NCBI GenBank assembly: GCA_009785215.1
Contig: WQWU01000031.1
Span: 1 to 32,750, forward strand
Reading direction: 5' to 3'
From: Treponema sp.
Lineage (GTDB): Bacteria > Spirochaetota > Spirochaetia > Treponematales > Breznakiellaceae
DNA length: 32,750 nucleotides
Both the position numbers and the translations under genes were made by a program. Below are positions 15,147 to 24,268 of the stretch, piece after piece. The notes under the pieces are model-generated. The model ran no database searches. It saw nothing but the letters and a program-made list of their open reading frames with translations, and was not told where the DNA came from. Positions within the stretch are counted from its first letter, which is position 1; every line of letters begins with the position of its first letter.

Positions 15147-15626
15147 TTAACGCACCCCTGAGCCCGCTGCCGTAAGCACAACCTGAAACTGTTCCAATTT
15201 AAAACTATTATTAAGTTCGATAATAATATTCCATGCTGCCATGTCAGATGTGCCGATTTCGGGAATTATCTGATGTATAACAATATCACCGTTTTCGCCG
15301 ATTTTTTCTACCTTGTGCCTGTTGGAACCGCTGGGTTCTTCAAGGAAAACAATTAAAAGAAAATTATCTGCAAAATATTCATCGGTATATTTTGTTGTTG
15401 CATTTGTATATTCAGCATTTTTTGAATATTGTTCAAGATCATTTACAGAAGATATAATTGTATAAGCTGGTAATTTTTCGCCATAACTTGTTCTTATATA
15501 CTGAACATCAAAAGCCGGTTGATTGCCGTTCACAAGCGTTATACGATCAGACTCTTTGCTTGTACAGGCGCCAAGCAATACAAACAAAACCGGTAAAAAT
15601 ATACCGGACATAATTATTTTTTTCAT
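15147..15626 (-). CDS. Small lipoprotein
   Basis: 159 aa. N-terminal signal MKKIIMSG..VLFVLLGAC with lipobox LGAC at Cys21. The rest is an unrecognised soluble domain (LPAYTIISSVNDLEQYSKN, DNFLLIVFLEEPSGSNRHKV). The ATG lies one base after the stop of the transketolase C subunit, so it is in that operon and probably translationally coupled. The last codons (TAAGSGVR) are encoded by a copy of the GCAGCGGGCTCAG repeat found in the adjacent palindromic element, so the C-terminus may have been replaced by repeat insertion. Confidence 0.75.
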   Translation of the reverse strand: MKKIIMSGIFLPVLFVLLGACTSKESDRITLVNGNQPAFDVQYIRTSYGEKLPAYTIISSVNDLEQYSKNAEYTNATTKYTDEYFADNFLLIVFLEEPSGSNRHKVEKIGENGDIVIHQIIPEIGTSDMAAWNIIIELNNSFKLEQFQVVLTAAGSGVR

Positions 15627-15627
15627 A

Positions 15628-16581
15628 TTACCCCAGCAGCTCCTGCGCCTTCTTCACTAAACTTCCAACGTCAAGACCGTAGCGGTCTACAAGATAATCC
15701 TGCGTGCCCACTTCACCAAATTCGTCGCGGATACCAATGCGTGCAAACTTGCAGCAAGCTGCTCCCAAGCAGCAAGCTTCCTCGGCGAGAACCTCTGCTA
15801 CTGCGCTGCCAAGCCCGCTCATTATTTGCGCATTTTCAGCGCTGATAATAGCGCGTACTTTGCCGGCTTGGTTCAGTATCGCGTCACGGTCGATGGGTTT
15901 TAAAGTGAGAATGTCCAATACTCCGGCGCTAATTCCCGCTTCGGCAAGTTTTTCTGCGGCTTTAAGCGATTGGTTCACCATGAGACTGCCCAGCGCCACA
16001 AAGCACACATCTTTCCCTTCCTTTAAAACTTTTGCTTTGCCAAACTTGAATGTTTCGTTCTCCGGATAAATGTTCGGTACCGGCTTGCGCGGAATACGCA
16101 GATAGTGACAGCCGTATTCCTCTGCCATGAGACGCACGAAAGCTGCGCACGAAACAGGGTCTGACGGTTCGATCATTGTTAACTTTGGAATAACTCTCAT
16201 AAGAGCAAGCTCTTCAAAAGGCATGTGAGTGCCGCCGTTAAAGGCGGCGGTTACGCCGGGATCAGTGCCTATCAATTTTACATTTAACTTCGCGTAATTT
16301 GCGGAAAGGAAAAATTGATCATATACCCTGCGTGATGAAAAACAGCCAAAGCCGGATGCAAACGGAATTTTTCCAAGAGTGGAAAGACCGGCAGCGATCC
16401 CTATCATGTTGGCTTCTGCAACGCCGCAGTTAAAAAATCGATCCGGATATGCTTTTTTAAAAACACCAGTGTTTGTGCAGCTCATCAAGTCTGCTTCCAG
16501 TACAACAATATTTTTATTTTTCTCTGCCAATGCAACGATTGTATCGACATACGCCATGCGCATTTCTTTTTGTTCTGACAT
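15628..16581 (-). CDS. Transketolase, C-terminal subunit
   Basis: 317 aa, equivalent to the pyrimidine-binding and C-terminal domains of transketolase (split form). It has MAYVDTIVALAEKNKNIVVLEAD, the FFNCGVAEANMIGIAAGLS segment with the catalytic Glu that activates thiamine diphosphate, and MIEPSDPVSCAAF. Together with the N subunit it moves two-carbon ketol units between sugar phosphates in the non-oxidative pentose phosphate pathway, in the cytoplasm. AAGGAG precedes the ATG and the gap to the upstream subunit is 10 bp. Confidence 0.95.
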   Translation of the reverse strand: MSEQKEMRMAYVDTIVALAEKNKNIVVLEADLMSCTNTGVFKKAYPDRFFNCGVAEANMIGIAAGLSTLGKIPFASGFGCFSSRRVYDQFFLSANYAKLNVKLIGTDPGVTAAFNGGTHMPFEELALMRVIPKLTMIEPSDPVSCAAFVRLMAEEYGCHYLRIPRKPVPNIYPENETFKFGKAKVLKEGKDVCFVALGSLMVNQSLKAAEKLAEAGISAGVLDILTLKPIDRDAILNQAGKVRAIISAENAQIMSGLGSAVAEVLAEEACCLGAACCKFARIGIRDEFGEVGTQDYLVDRYGLDVGSLVKKAQELLG

Positions 16582-16591
16582 ATAAAACTCC

Positions 16592-17410
16592 TTAACCTAA
16601 CGCCGCGATGGCTTCCTGGGCTTTTTCCATGTTAAACGCCATGCTGTGATTTTTTTCTACACCTTCTGCGAAATTGCAGCCTTTCCCCTTGATTGTGTGC
16701 ATCACAATCATTGACGGTTTTTCCTTCTCTGCTAACGCTTTTTCGATAGCGGCATCCAGAGCGGCAACATCGTGACCATCAACTTCCTGCGTAAACCAGC
16801 CGAAAGATTCCCACTTTGCGGCAATGTTACCCATGTCGAGAATATCTTTGGTAAAACCATCGAGCTGCTGTTTGTTGCAATCGGTAAAAGCTATCAGGTT
16901 GGAAAGTTTTTGATAACTGGCAAAAAGAGCGCCTTCCCAAATTTGCCCTTCGTTGGATTCACCGTCACCGATGATGGTGTAAACGGCGGGAGATTTTTTG
17001 TCCATTTTTAAACCAAGCGCAATACCAATTGCCGCAGAAAACCCCTGCCCCAAAGAGCCGGTGGTCATATCGATACCGGGTGTTTTGTTGCGGTCGCAGT
17101 GGCTGGGTAAGCTGGTTCCGCCCTTGTTCAGGGTAGCCAGCCAGTCTTTGGGAAAATATCCTTTAAGAGCCAATGCCGCGTAAACGGCAGGACCGGCATG
17201 CCCCTTTGATACAACAAGTTGATCCCTTTCTTCCCAGCGCGGGTTTTGAGGATCAACTTTCATACGATGAAAATATAACAGCGCCAAAAGATCTACGATT
17301 GACATGGCTCCGCCGATATGCCCCGTACCCAGGGTAGCAATTTCTTCGATCGTCATTTTTCGTATTTCTTTTGCCTGATTTTTCAGATACAGTTCAGTTT
17401 CTTTATTCAT
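16592..17410 (-). CDS. Transketolase, N-terminal (thiamine-binding) subunit
   Basis: 272 aa. It contains SKGHAGPAVYAAL (His near 71), the GSLGQGFSAAIGIALG segment and the thiamine diphosphate/Mg motif GDGESNEGQIWE...DCNK (148-180). It is the pyrophosphate-binding half of a split transketolase and the first gene of a three-gene operon with the C subunit and a lipoprotein. GGGAG precedes the ATG and a TATAAT lies 30 nt upstream. Confidence 0.95.
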   Translation of the reverse strand: MNKETELYLKNQAKEIRKMTIEEIATLGTGHIGGAMSIVDLLALLYFHRMKVDPQNPRWEERDQLVVSKGHAGPAVYAALALKGYFPKDWLATLNKGGTSLPSHCDRNKTPGIDMTTGSLGQGFSAAIGIALGLKMDKKSPAVYTIIGDGESNEGQIWEGALFASYQKLSNLIAFTDCNKQQLDGFTKDILDMGNIAAKWESFGWFTQEVDGHDVAALDAAIEKALAEKEKPSMIVMHTIKGKGCNFAEGVEKNHSMAFNMEKAQEAIAALG

Positions 17411-17439
17411 ACTAAACTCCCTTTTTTATTTAATGGGAC

Positions 17440-17467
17440 ATTATATCATAAAATAAATAAGGGGTAA
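17440..17467 (-). promoter_or_regulatory. Promoter of the transketolase operon
   Basis: Minus-strand TATAAT at 17440-17445 with a weak -35 TTACCC (17462-17467), spacer 16. The -35 overlaps a small GGGG-TTA-CCCC hairpin followed by T-rich DNA that may end the upstream LRR transcript. Confidence 0.5.
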
Positions 17468-17489
17468 CCCCCCATTTGTCCCCGGTAAT

Positions 17490-18347
17490 TTACGGATTCG
17501 CCTGAAAACTGCCGGTATAACCCAATCTTCTCAACAATGACTGAGAAGCAGATGTCAAATTGATACAACCAATAAAAACATCAAACGGAGTTGAATCAAA
17601 AGAAATACTTCTTACCGTATTTGGAATAGTAACGGTAGTCAGAGAAGAACAGTTGTGAAAAGCGCCGCTTCTGATAATTCTGATAGTTGACGGAAGGGTA
17701 ACACTTGTTAAGGCAGTGCAGCCTGCAAATGCATAAAAACCAATCGTATTTATTCCTTCAGGAATTACGATATTTTTAAGGCTCGAGCATTGCGAAAACA
17801 CACTCTCGCCTATCGAAGTCATACCTTTTCCAAAAGTAACAGAAGAAAGCGAACTGCATCCAAAAAACGCCCGGCTTCCAATGGAGGTAACACTATCTGG
17901 AATAGTGATAGAGATCAGAGAACTGCAATCCCTAAATGCATCTGACCCTATAGTAACAACACCATTCGGAATATTGATGGAAGCCAAACTGCTGCAATTA
18001 TTAAACACGCCAATTCCGATAGAAGTAACGCTATCGGGAATATGGATAAAAGTAAGAGCATTACAGCCGGAAAAAGCATTTGCCCTGATTATTCTTACAC
18101 CATCCGGTATTATCACATTCGTAACAGGCAAATTCCTAAATGCCCCCTGCCCTATTTCAATAACAGGCACACCCTGAATAGCCGCCGGAATATGAACAAC
18201 TGTAGCATTCCCGGTATAACCAAGTATCACCGCTCCCGAACCGTCTCTGGATACTTCTATTCTAAAATCCGCCTCACTTTGCGCATATAAAGTAAATGCC
18301 ATAAAAATGACAGTAAAAAACAAAAAAATCTTTTTTTCATTCAACAT
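17490..18347 (-). CDS. Secreted BspA-like leucine-rich repeat protein
   Basis: 285 aa. Signal peptide MLNEKKIFLFFTVIFMAF ending LYAQ. The body is about eight 23-residue LRR_5 (BspA/TpLRR) repeats of the form SVTSIGxxAFxxCSSLxxIxIP, after a short N-cap. This family is common in Treponema and oral or gut bacteria, where some members bind host proteins; here the ligand is unknown. GGGGGAG precedes the ATG. The last repeat is extended (SFDSTPFDVFIGCINLTS) and closes with QANP. Periplasmic or surface location is inferred. Confidence 0.9.
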   Translation of the reverse strand: MLNEKKIFLFFTVIFMAFTLYAQSEADFRIEVSRDGSGAVILGYTGNATVVHIPAAIQGVPVIEIGQGAFRNLPVTNVIIPDGVRIIRANAFSGCNALTFIHIPDSVTSIGIGVFNNCSSLASINIPNGVVTIGSDAFRDCSSLISITIPDSVTSIGSRAFFGCSSLSSVTFGKGMTSIGESVFSQCSSLKNIVIPEGINTIGFYAFAGCTALTSVTLPSTIRIIRSGAFHNCSSLTTVTIPNTVRSISFDSTPFDVFIGCINLTSASQSLLRRLGYTGSFQANP

Positions 18348-18377
18348 AAAACTCCCCCATAACTAATTTTAACTGAT

Positions 18378-18710
18378 TTATCTGGCAATCGCTGCCCCAG
18401 ACGCTCTTGAGAGTATCTCAGGATTATTTGCAACATAATTCAGCACATCAGCCATTATACCAGTATAACCGTCTCCAAGGGCTTTGTATTTCATCAGAGC
18501 ATCTGGCTCTAAACGCAAAGAAATCATTGGTTTAGTTCTTCTTTGCCGCCTTTCCTTTGCTAATGCCGCAAATTCCGCAAGAGCTTCCGGCGTAGATTCC
18601 GGACAATCCTCCGTGTAATGTATTGGTTTTTTTGCAATTTCCCTAATCTGCTTCAACTGTTCTTTAGTTGGCTTTTGACCAACCCTTACCGTCGATCTGG
18701 TAATTCCCAT
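18378..18710 (-). CDS. BrnA-like antitoxin, no toxin beside it
   Basis: 110 aa. The C-terminal half fits the BrnA antitoxin pattern (KPMISLRLEPDALMKYKALGDGY, then MADVLNYVA), an RHH-type DNA-binding antitoxin that normally neutralises the RelE-fold RNase BrnT. BrnT usually lies just upstream, but only a promoter and about 130 bp without an open frame are present. It is therefore an orphan antitoxin or a regulator recruited from one. Confidence 0.75.
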   Translation of the reverse strand: MGITRSTVRVGQKPTKEQLKQIREIAKKPIHYTEDCPESTPEALAEFAALAKERRQRRTKPMISLRLEPDALMKYKALGDGYTGIMADVLNYVANNPEILSRASGAAIAR

Positions 18711-18733
18711 GATAACTTCTCGCGCATAAATGA

Positions 18734-18762
18734 ACTGTAATACATTTTGTATCTAATGTCAA
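18734..18762 (-). promoter_or_regulatory. Promoter of the BrnA-like gene
   Basis: TTGACA (18757-18762) and TACAGT (18734-18739), 17-nt spacer. The spacer contains the inverted repeat ATAC AAAAT GTAT, a likely autoregulatory operator. Confidence 0.6.
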
Positions 18763-18849
18763 GCGTAAAAAAATTGGCAGCAAAAATGCCCTCTGTGTCA
18801 TGCCTGTCACTTTTTCCTCGTTATGTTATTCTACTAATAGGAGATAAAA

Positions 18850-19788
18850 ATGAAAAAAATAACTATTGTTCTGTTTGGACTTCTGTTTGGACTTTTGTCC
18901 ATGTTGGCTGTGTTTTCGGGGTGCAGTAAAGCAGGAGATGAGGATATGGCGCTCCTGGGGAGGTCCCTTAGCAGTTCCCACGTTACAAGTGCCCGCGCAA
19001 GAGGCGCAATGCCGGAAGCGATGGCTTATAACGATGCGGCTGTCATGCACGACTCTATCCGTGTAGAAGAAAGTTCCATGGAAGCAGCCAACTTAAGCAA
19101 CGATGAGAGAAAGCTGATTAAACGTGCCCATGTCAGAATTAGGGTGGAAAACCTGGAAGCAGCAGATGCCTCCATTTCTGACATGATGAGCAAATATAAC
19201 GCCTATGCGGCATCAATGAATGCGGAGGAAAATTCTCGCTATTATTCGCTGAGGGTACCTTCGTCCCTGTACGACAGTTTCCTTGCCGAGATGAACGGTA
19301 TGGGAAGGATGCTTCACCGCTCGGAAAACACCGAAGACGTAACACTGCGCTACTACGACCTGGAAGGCAGGCTGGAAATGAAAAGAACCCTGCTTAGGAC
19401 TTTTCAATCGTATTTGACACGAGCCAGAACCATTGAAGAAATTTTGTCGGTAGAAGCCAGAATTGCGGAATTGCAAAATGATATCGAAGGGACAGGGATG
19501 CAATTACGCCACCTTTCAAACAGAGTTGATTACGCCACTATCGACCTCAACCTGGTTGGACCTGTCGCAGCCGGGCAAACCAAAAATGAAACTTTCGGCG
19601 AAAGGCTAAAACAGTTATTTGGGAGCTTTGGCTCCTTCCTATCTACAGTTGCAGTGATCATTGTCGGAATTGTTGTTTACGGCATCCCGCTAATGCTGCT
19701 GGCAGCGCTTTTATTCTGGGTATTATTTGGCAGAATTGGGCTGTTAAAAAAACTTTGGGCTCTGGTTAAGGGGAAAAAGCAGGAATAA
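18850..19788 (+). CDS. DUF4349 membrane-anchored lipoprotein
   Basis: 312 aa. Lipoprotein signal ending VFSGC. The DUF4349 domain runs from about 85 to 290: ERKLIKRAHVRIRVENLEAADA, YYSLRVPSSLYDSFLAEM, a coiled-coil (YLTRARTIEEILSVEARIAELQ), then VDYATIDLNLV. One or two C-terminal transmembrane segments follow (LSTVAVIIVGIVVYGIPLML...LFWVLF) with a basic tail. Membrane anchoring at both ends suggests an envelope role; function of the family is not known. AGGAG precedes the ATG. Its GC is clearly higher than the island genes. Confidence 0.85.
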   Translation: MKKITIVLFGLLFGLLSMLAVFSGCSKAGDEDMALLGRSLSSSHVTSARARGAMPEAMAYNDAAVMHDSIRVEESSMEAANLSNDERKLIKRAHVRIRVENLEAADASISDMMSKYNAYAASMNAEENSRYYSLRVPSSLYDSFLAEMNGMGRMLHRSENTEDVTLRYYDLEGRLEMKRTLLRTFQSYLTRARTIEEILSVEARIAELQNDIEGTGMQLRHLSNRVDYATIDLNLVGPVAAGQTKNETFGERLKQLFGSFGSFLSTVAVIIVGIVVYGIPLMLLAALLFWVLFGRIGLLKKLWALVKGKKQE

Positions 19789-19799
19789 CCGGGCTGCTG

Positions 19800-20219
19800 T
19801 TATGTTTCACGTGAAACATTTGCCCTTTCTGCCTTTTTTAGCGACTGCCGCTTCTTTGCCTGCAGCCGCTTTTCCTTAGCCGCCTTGCTGGGTTTTGTGG
19901 GGCGGCGGCGCTTTGGAAGTTTTGCCGCCGCTGCAATCAATGCCTCCATACGGACATACGCTCTCTCCAGATTTATTCGTTGAGAGCGTTCTTCGTCCGA
20001 AGTAATAACAATTTCACCATCATTGGAAATTCGGTTCTCCAGGAGCAGCTTTGTCCGCTCAAGTTCCGCTTCAGAAAGCCCGGTTAAATCATCCAGGCGC
20101 ATCTTTAAAGTTACCTTGGTATTTACTTTATTTACGTTCTGCCCGCCCGGTCCGCCGGAGCGGGAAAAGGTGACTGAGGCGAAATTGAGAATGGATTGTT
20201 TTAACAGGTTAGCATTCAT
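19800..20219 (-). CDS. arfB: Alternative ribosome-rescue factor, ArfB/YaeJ-type peptidyl-tRNA hydrolase
   Basis: 139 aa. The catalytic SGGPGGQNVNKVNTKV (GGQ motif near residues 21-31) belongs to class I release factors without a codon-recognition domain. The C-terminus is a Lys/Arg-rich tail (PKRRRPTKPSKAAKEKRLQ...) that in ArfB enters the empty mRNA channel. It frees ribosomes stalled on broken mRNAs. The last codons (NVSRET, stop) are made of a parS palindrome. No clear RBS precedes the ATG. Confidence 0.93.
   Translation of the reverse strand: MNANLLKQSILNFASVTFSRSGGPGGQNVNKVNTKVTLKMRLDDLTGLSEAELERTKLLLENRISNDGEIVITSDEERSQRINLERAYVRMEALIAAAAKLPKRRRPTKPSKAAKEKRLQAKKRQSLKKAERANVSRET
19803..19818. 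promoter_or_regulatory. parS site (ParB binding)
   Basis: TGTTTCACGTGAAACA, a perfect palindrome (ATGTTTCACGTGAAACAT at 18 bp) matching the bacterial parS consensus TGTTNCACGTGNAACA. It lies inside the last codons of arfB, about 12 kb from the putative oriC, where ParABS segregation sites are expected. Confidence 0.9.
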
Positions 20220-20245
20220 CGTTTAGGATTTATCAAAGGTAAGGT

Positions 20246-20345
20246 AAATGGTAATCAATACCAAGCGTATTTAACCCCCACCACGCTATATATAGCGTAG
20301 GGGGGTCAGCGGGTACACTACGAAAAAGTAATTGATACCATTATC
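20246..20345. repeat. 100-bp palindromic repeat element
   Basis: The centre ACGCTATATATAGCGT (20283-20298) is a perfect 16-bp palindrome flanked by CCCCC and GGGGG runs. The outer ends AATGGTAATCAATACC and GTAATTGATACCATT pair imperfectly. The outer motif CGAAAAAGT...AATTGATACC recurs at 24539-24560, marking a dispersed family. It sits between two genes reading left. Confidence 0.6.
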
Positions 20346-20346
20346 A

Positions 20347-20847
20347 TTATTGTCCAAAGACTAACAGCACATCGCGGCCGTCTTCGGTTTTGGAGAGGAA
20401 CTCGAGTCTTCCGCTGGTCGATCTCCATGTATGAGAATTCTGCATATACATAAAGAAAGTGTGTTCAGGAAGTTTTTCCGGCTGAAAAAGAGCAGCCATC
20501 AACGTTGCGCGCATGGGCATGATACTGATAGACCTGTCTTCGCCCAGCGTGTACGACGCAGAATAACGGTTCGGGGAACCTACGCCGGAGATGGTCTGCG
20601 CATCATATCTCAATGTAAAAATTGTCCCGTCACCTTCTTTTGTCAGATCGCTTCTGTTAAAAAGTATTTCTCTGTGAAATGTGCTTTCTACGATAACTTC
20701 GATCAACTTCCAGTCTTTTCCCGCACCTTCGGAAAAATTCATCAAGCTCCTGGCTTGACTTGCATTGCTGTTGCTGCTGTCATCTGTGCTGGTACAGCCC
20801 ATGATACAAACTGCAATTAAAATAATCGCCGCTAATAATTTTTTCAT
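20347..20847 (-). CDS. META-domain lipoprotein
   Basis: 166 aa. Signal MKKLLAAIILIAVCIMGC with a good lipobox at Cys18, a Ser/Asn-rich linker, then a META (HslJ-like) domain: GKDWKLIEVIVE, SGVGSPNRYSASYTLGEDRSI, ISIMPMRATLMA and LEFLSKTEDGRDVLLVF. Members are envelope proteins of uncertain function, some linked to heat or antibiotic stress. AGAGGT precedes the ATG. Confidence 0.85.
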   Translation of the reverse strand: MKKLLAAIILIAVCIMGCTSTDDSSNSNASQARSLMNFSEGAGKDWKLIEVIVESTFHREILFNRSDLTKEGDGTIFTLRYDAQTISGVGSPNRYSASYTLGEDRSISIMPMRATLMAALFQPEKLPEHTFFMYMQNSHTWRSTSGRLEFLSKTEDGRDVLLVFGQ

Positions 20848-20949
20848 AATTACCTCTTCTTTCTGATATTAAATTTAGTATAACACATTATAAACAAATT
20901 GTTTTGTTTTTTATTTGGAAATTTTAAGTTTTTCTAAGTTAGAGAAATA

Positions 20950-23490
20950 TTAATCAAAAGAAAGCTGTTCCTGTGATGTATTGTCTTCTGCCGGGGCGGA
21001 CCCCACGTCTGCTTCATCTTCTTTGACAATTCTGTCCAGACCAATTACAAAGTCCGGCTTGTCAATACTGAGCAGGCGCACTCCCTGAGCGGCGCGTCCC
21101 ATCACACGGATATCGTTTACTTTCATTTTAATTGATTTGCCCTGGCTGGTGATGCACATTATATCTTCGTTATCCAGAACGCTTACACAACCGACAATAT
21201 CACCGGTTTTTTCGGACACAGTGTAAATCTTCTGCCCGCCTGTACCGCGTCCGTGCGATGAAAATTCGCTGAACTCTACACGTTTGCCAAAGCCATATTC
21301 AGAGAGAATAAGCATTTTTTCGGCTTTTTCCGGCGTACGGGAACTATCAACCCGAAGCATACCGGCTAATTCATCGCTTTTTGAAAGCTTCATGCCGCTA
21401 ATGCCGCGTGAGGAGCGTCCCATTGCGCGGACATGGTCTTCGTGGGTACGCAGCGCCTGTCCCCTGCGGGAAATAAGCACAATTTCATCGCTGCCTTTTG
21501 TCAAAAGCGCGCTGACCAGTTTGTCGCCTTCATCAAGATTGATGGCAACAATTCCGCGTGTTTTGGCGTTTACAAACTCGCTGGTTTTTACTTTTTTAAC
21601 GACTGCGCGCGCTGTTCCCATGAACAGATATTCGTTGTCGCTGAAATCTTTAAGCGATACTATCGCGGTAATATCTTCGTTAGGTGAAACTGTAAGCAGA
21701 CTCTTGATGTGCGATCCTTTGCTGGTCCGGCTGCCTTCCGGCAATTCGTGAACCTTCATCCAGTATGCTTTTCCCGCGCTTGTGATAAACATAATGTACT
21801 CATGCGTAGAAGCAACGAAAATTTGTTCGACAAAATCATCCTCTGCAAGTTTTGCGCTTTGCATACCTTTACCGCCTCTCCCCTGATTTTTATACGCAGA
21901 AACAGGAACACGTTTTACATAACCTAAATTGGAAATGAGAATCATCATTTCTTCTTTTTTAATTAAATCTTCTATGTTGATGTTTTCCACTTCGCCGGCT
22001 ACGATTTCCGTGCGTCTCTTGTCGCCGAATTTTTCCGCTATTTCCCGCGTTTCGTCTTTGATAACCCCGCGCAGCTTTTTTTCGTCTGCAAGCAAAGATT
22101 TGTAGTAAGCGATGCGAACCTTTAATTCATCCAGTTCGCTTTGTATTTTTTCCACTTCAAGGCTGGTTAAACGCCCAAGCCTCATTTCGACGATTGCTTC
22201 GGACTGCGCTTCGGAGAGCAGAAAACGTTCCTGCAGTTTGATGCGCGCAGTTGCCACATCACGGCTTGCCTTGATAACGGCGATTACTTCGTCTATGTTT
22301 GCAAGCGCAATGAGCAGCCCTTCCAGGATATGGGCGCGTTCTTCGGCTTTGCGTAAATCATAACGGGTACGGCGGGTAACAACATCGACACGGTGTTCCA
22401 CAAAATAATGCACCAATTCTCTCAATGTGAGTAACTGCGGTCTGCCCCCGACAAGCGCCAAATTGATGATTCCAAAGGTAGTTTGAAGCTGTGTATTCGA
22501 AAAAAGCTGATTTAAAATGACTTTTACAATCGCGCCTTTTTTCAGTTCTATTACGATGCGGATGCCGTCACGGTCTGATTCGTCGTTTGCGTTAGCGATA
22601 CCATCGATTACTTTATCGCGCATCAATTGGCCGATTTTTTCGAGCAGAAGCGCTTTATTTACATTGTACGGAACCTCTGTAAAGATGATTTTTTCTTTAC
22701 CTTGTTTGGTTGTTTCGATATTGAATTTGCCGCGAATAAGCAGTTTACCGCGCCCTGTTCTGTATGCCTCTTTGATACCCTTACGTCCAAAAATTACGCC
22801 GCCGGTGGGGAAATCCGGACCTTGCACAAGGCGCATGAGGTCCTCGTTGGTTGCATTCGGGTTGTCGATGAGAGCATAGATTGCATCGCAGATTTCTCCC
22901 AGGTTGTGGGGAGCCATATTTGTCGCCATACCGACGGCTATTCCGCTGGATCCGTTAATCAGCAGATTGGGAACGGCAGAAGTCAACACAGACGGCTCTG
23001 AAAAATTTTCATCGTAATTAGGAACAAAATCTACTGTTTCTTTTTTTAAATCTACAAGTATTTCATCGCCAATTTTGGATAATTTCGCCTCGGTGTAGCG
23101 CATGGCTGCCGGAGGATCATCGTCCATAGATCCAAAGTTTCCCTGCCCCTTAATCAGCGGGTATCGAAGCGAAAAATCCTGCGCCAGGCGCACAAGAGCG
23201 TCATATATTGATAAATCGCCGTGCGGGTGATATTTACCCATCGTATCACCGACAATACGGGCGCATTTTACAGTGGCAGCTCCCGGCCGCAGCCCCAGCT
23301 CATCCATGGCATAAAGCAGCCGCCGATGCACCGGCTTCAGCCCATCCCGCACATCCGGCAAAGCACGGCTGACAATGACCGACATTGCATAATTGAGGTA
23401 GTCTGTTTTTACTTCGTCTTCTATCGCTATGGGGATAACTCTGCCCGTTGGTTCAGCCAAAGGTAATCCGTCTGTCTTTGTTTTTGCCAC
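20950..23490 (-). CDS. gyrA: DNA gyrase subunit A
   Basis: 846 aa, full length. N-terminal breakage-reunion domain with [32 protein letters not shown], and catalytic Tyr132 (AAMRYTE); C-terminal beta-pinwheel with the GyrA box QGRGGKG. With GyrB it introduces negative supercoils. The start is GTG at 23490 with AAGGA upstream. The position equivalent to E. coli Ser83 is Leu93 ([10 protein letters not shown]). gyrB is not in the window. In T. pallidum this gene directly follows recF and the DUF721 gene; here a 4-kb toxin-antitoxin-type cluster intervenes. Confidence 0.98.
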   Translation of the reverse strand: MAKTKTDGLPLAEPTGRVIPIAIEDEVKTDYLNYAMSVIVSRALPDVRDGLKPVHRRLLYAMDELGLRPGAATVKCARIVGDTMGKYHPHGDLSIYDALVRLAQDFSLRYPLIKGQGNFGSMDDDPPAAMRYTEAKLSKIGDEILVDLKKETVDFVPNYDENFSEPSVLTSAVPNLLINGSSGIAVGMATNMAPHNLGEICDAIYALIDNPNATNEDLMRLVQGPDFPTGGVIFGRKGIKEAYRTGRGKLLIRGKFNIETTKQGKEKIIFTEVPYNVNKALLLEKIGQLMRDKVIDGIANANDESDRDGIRIVIELKKGAIVKVILNQLFSNTQLQTTFGIINLALVGGRPQLLTLRELVHYFVEHRVDVVTRRTRYDLRKAEERAHILEGLLIALANIDEVIAVIKASRDVATARIKLQERFLLSEAQSEAIVEMRLGRLTSLEVEKIQSELDELKVRIAYYKSLLADEKKLRGVIKDETREIAEKFGDKRRTEIVAGEVENINIEDLIKKEEMMILISNLGYVKRVPVSAYKNQGRGGKGMQSAKLAEDDFVEQIFVASTHEYIMFITSAGKAYWMKVHELPEGSRTSKGSHIKSLLTVSPNEDITAIVSLKDFSDNEYLFMGTARAVVKKVKTSEFVNAKTRGIVAINLDEGDKLVSALLTKGSDEIVLISRRGQALRTHEDHVRAMGRSSRGISGMKLSKSDELAGMLRVDSSRTPEKAEKMLILSEYGFGKRVEFSEFSSHGRGTGGQKIYTVSEKTGDIVGCVSVLDNEDIMCITSQGKSIKMKVNDIRVMGRAAQGVRLLSIDKPDFVIGLDRIVKEDEADVGSAPAEDNTSQEQLSFD

Positions 23491-23593
23491 TTTATATATC
23501 CTTGAATCGGGAAAGTATAATTATAAACTTGCCTTAGTCTACCATTTTTGGAAATTTTAGTCAAAAGGGGGGAGAGGGGGAGATGCCTAAACT

Positions 23594-23857
23594 TTAAGCG
23601 GACACGGTTATTCCGAGACCAAGAGCTGTTGAAACTTTAATAAATGTCAGCATATTGCAATTTACCCCGTTTTCAATTTTGGATAGTTGTTGTTGAGTAA
23701 CACGGCTTTTTTCGGCAAGCTCTTTTTGAGTCATACCGCGTTTTTCACGAGCTTCTACTATTGCATAGCTTAATTGCAACAAACGTCTTTCTTCTTCATA
23801 GGCTTTTTTAAATTCCGGATTTTTTAATTCTTCGTTAAGATGCGCTCTAAATGTCAT
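23594..23857 (-). CDS. HigA-type XRE antitoxin
   Basis: 87 aa. The HTH spans about 30-82 (AIVEAREKRGMTQKELAEKS, VTQQQLSKIENG, LGLGITV), after a charged helix. Its ATG overlaps the stop of the upstream toxin gene by ATGA, so the pair is translationally coupled. It should bind and neutralise that toxin and repress the shared promoter. Toxin-first order is typical of HigBA. Confidence 0.88.
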   Translation of the reverse strand: MTFRAHLNEELKNPEFKKAYEEERRLLQLSYAIVEAREKRGMTQKELAEKSRVTQQQLSKIENGVNCNMLTFIKVSTALGLGITVSA

Positions 23858-24234
23858 AATTTCAACCCCCTAATTTCTTGTTCTGTATATCTTGATAAAA
23901 AATCTGTACGACTATCTTTAGCCAATTTAATTTCGGCTTTAGGAACTTTATCTGTATGTTTGTTAAATGTATTTGTTAGAATAATATAATTTTGGTAACA
24001 GAAAAAATATAATACTCTAACTTGCGTTCCTGTTATTTTAATCCTTAATTCATGAATTCCGTCCTCTAAAAGATCTGCATACGGTCTGTGCAAATTTGGT
24101 CCTTCTTCTTCAAGATGCTCAATTAGAGCCATTGCTTTCGCTCGTTCATTGACAGAAAGTTCTTTTATATATTCTTCCACAGGTTTTGAGCCATTCTGCT
24201 TAATATAATAAAGTACTTTCCATTTGTTGTTCAT
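23854..24234 (-). CDS. Gp49-like HigB toxin (RelE/ParE fold)
   Basis: 126 aa from ATG 24234; an upstream TTG at 24243 lies in the -10 box and is rejected. The sequence fits the phage-derived Gp49-like/HigB family: VLYYIKQNGSKPVEEYIKEL, ALIEHLEEEGPNLHRPYADL, GIHELRIKITGTQVRVLYFF and FNKHTDKVPKAEIKLA. Such proteins are ribosome-dependent or free mRNA endonucleases held inactive by the antitoxin. No Shine-Dalgarno precedes the ATG, and the promoter position implies a leaderless mRNA. Confidence 0.88.
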   Translation of the reverse strand: MNNKWKVLYYIKQNGSKPVEEYIKELSVNERAKAMALIEHLEEEGPNLHRPYADLLEDGIHELRIKITGTQVRVLYFFCYQNYIILTNTFNKHTDKVPKAEIKLAKDSRTDFLSRYTEQEIRGLKL

Positions 24235-24239
24235 ATGTA

Positions 24240-24268
24240 ACAATACATCATTTTTGACGTATTGTCAA
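24240..24268 (-). promoter_or_regulatory. Promoter and operator of the HigBA pair
   Basis: Minus-strand TTGACA (24263-24268), TATTGT (24240-24245), spacer 17. The expected start is at 24233-24234, the A of the toxin ATG. An imperfect inverted repeat (AATACATCA tttt TGACGTATT, 24242-24263) fills the spacer. Confidence 0.75.

Noticed and set aside
21284-22879. Several open frames opposite gyrA
   Set aside because: Antisense shadows of a strongly conserved gene.
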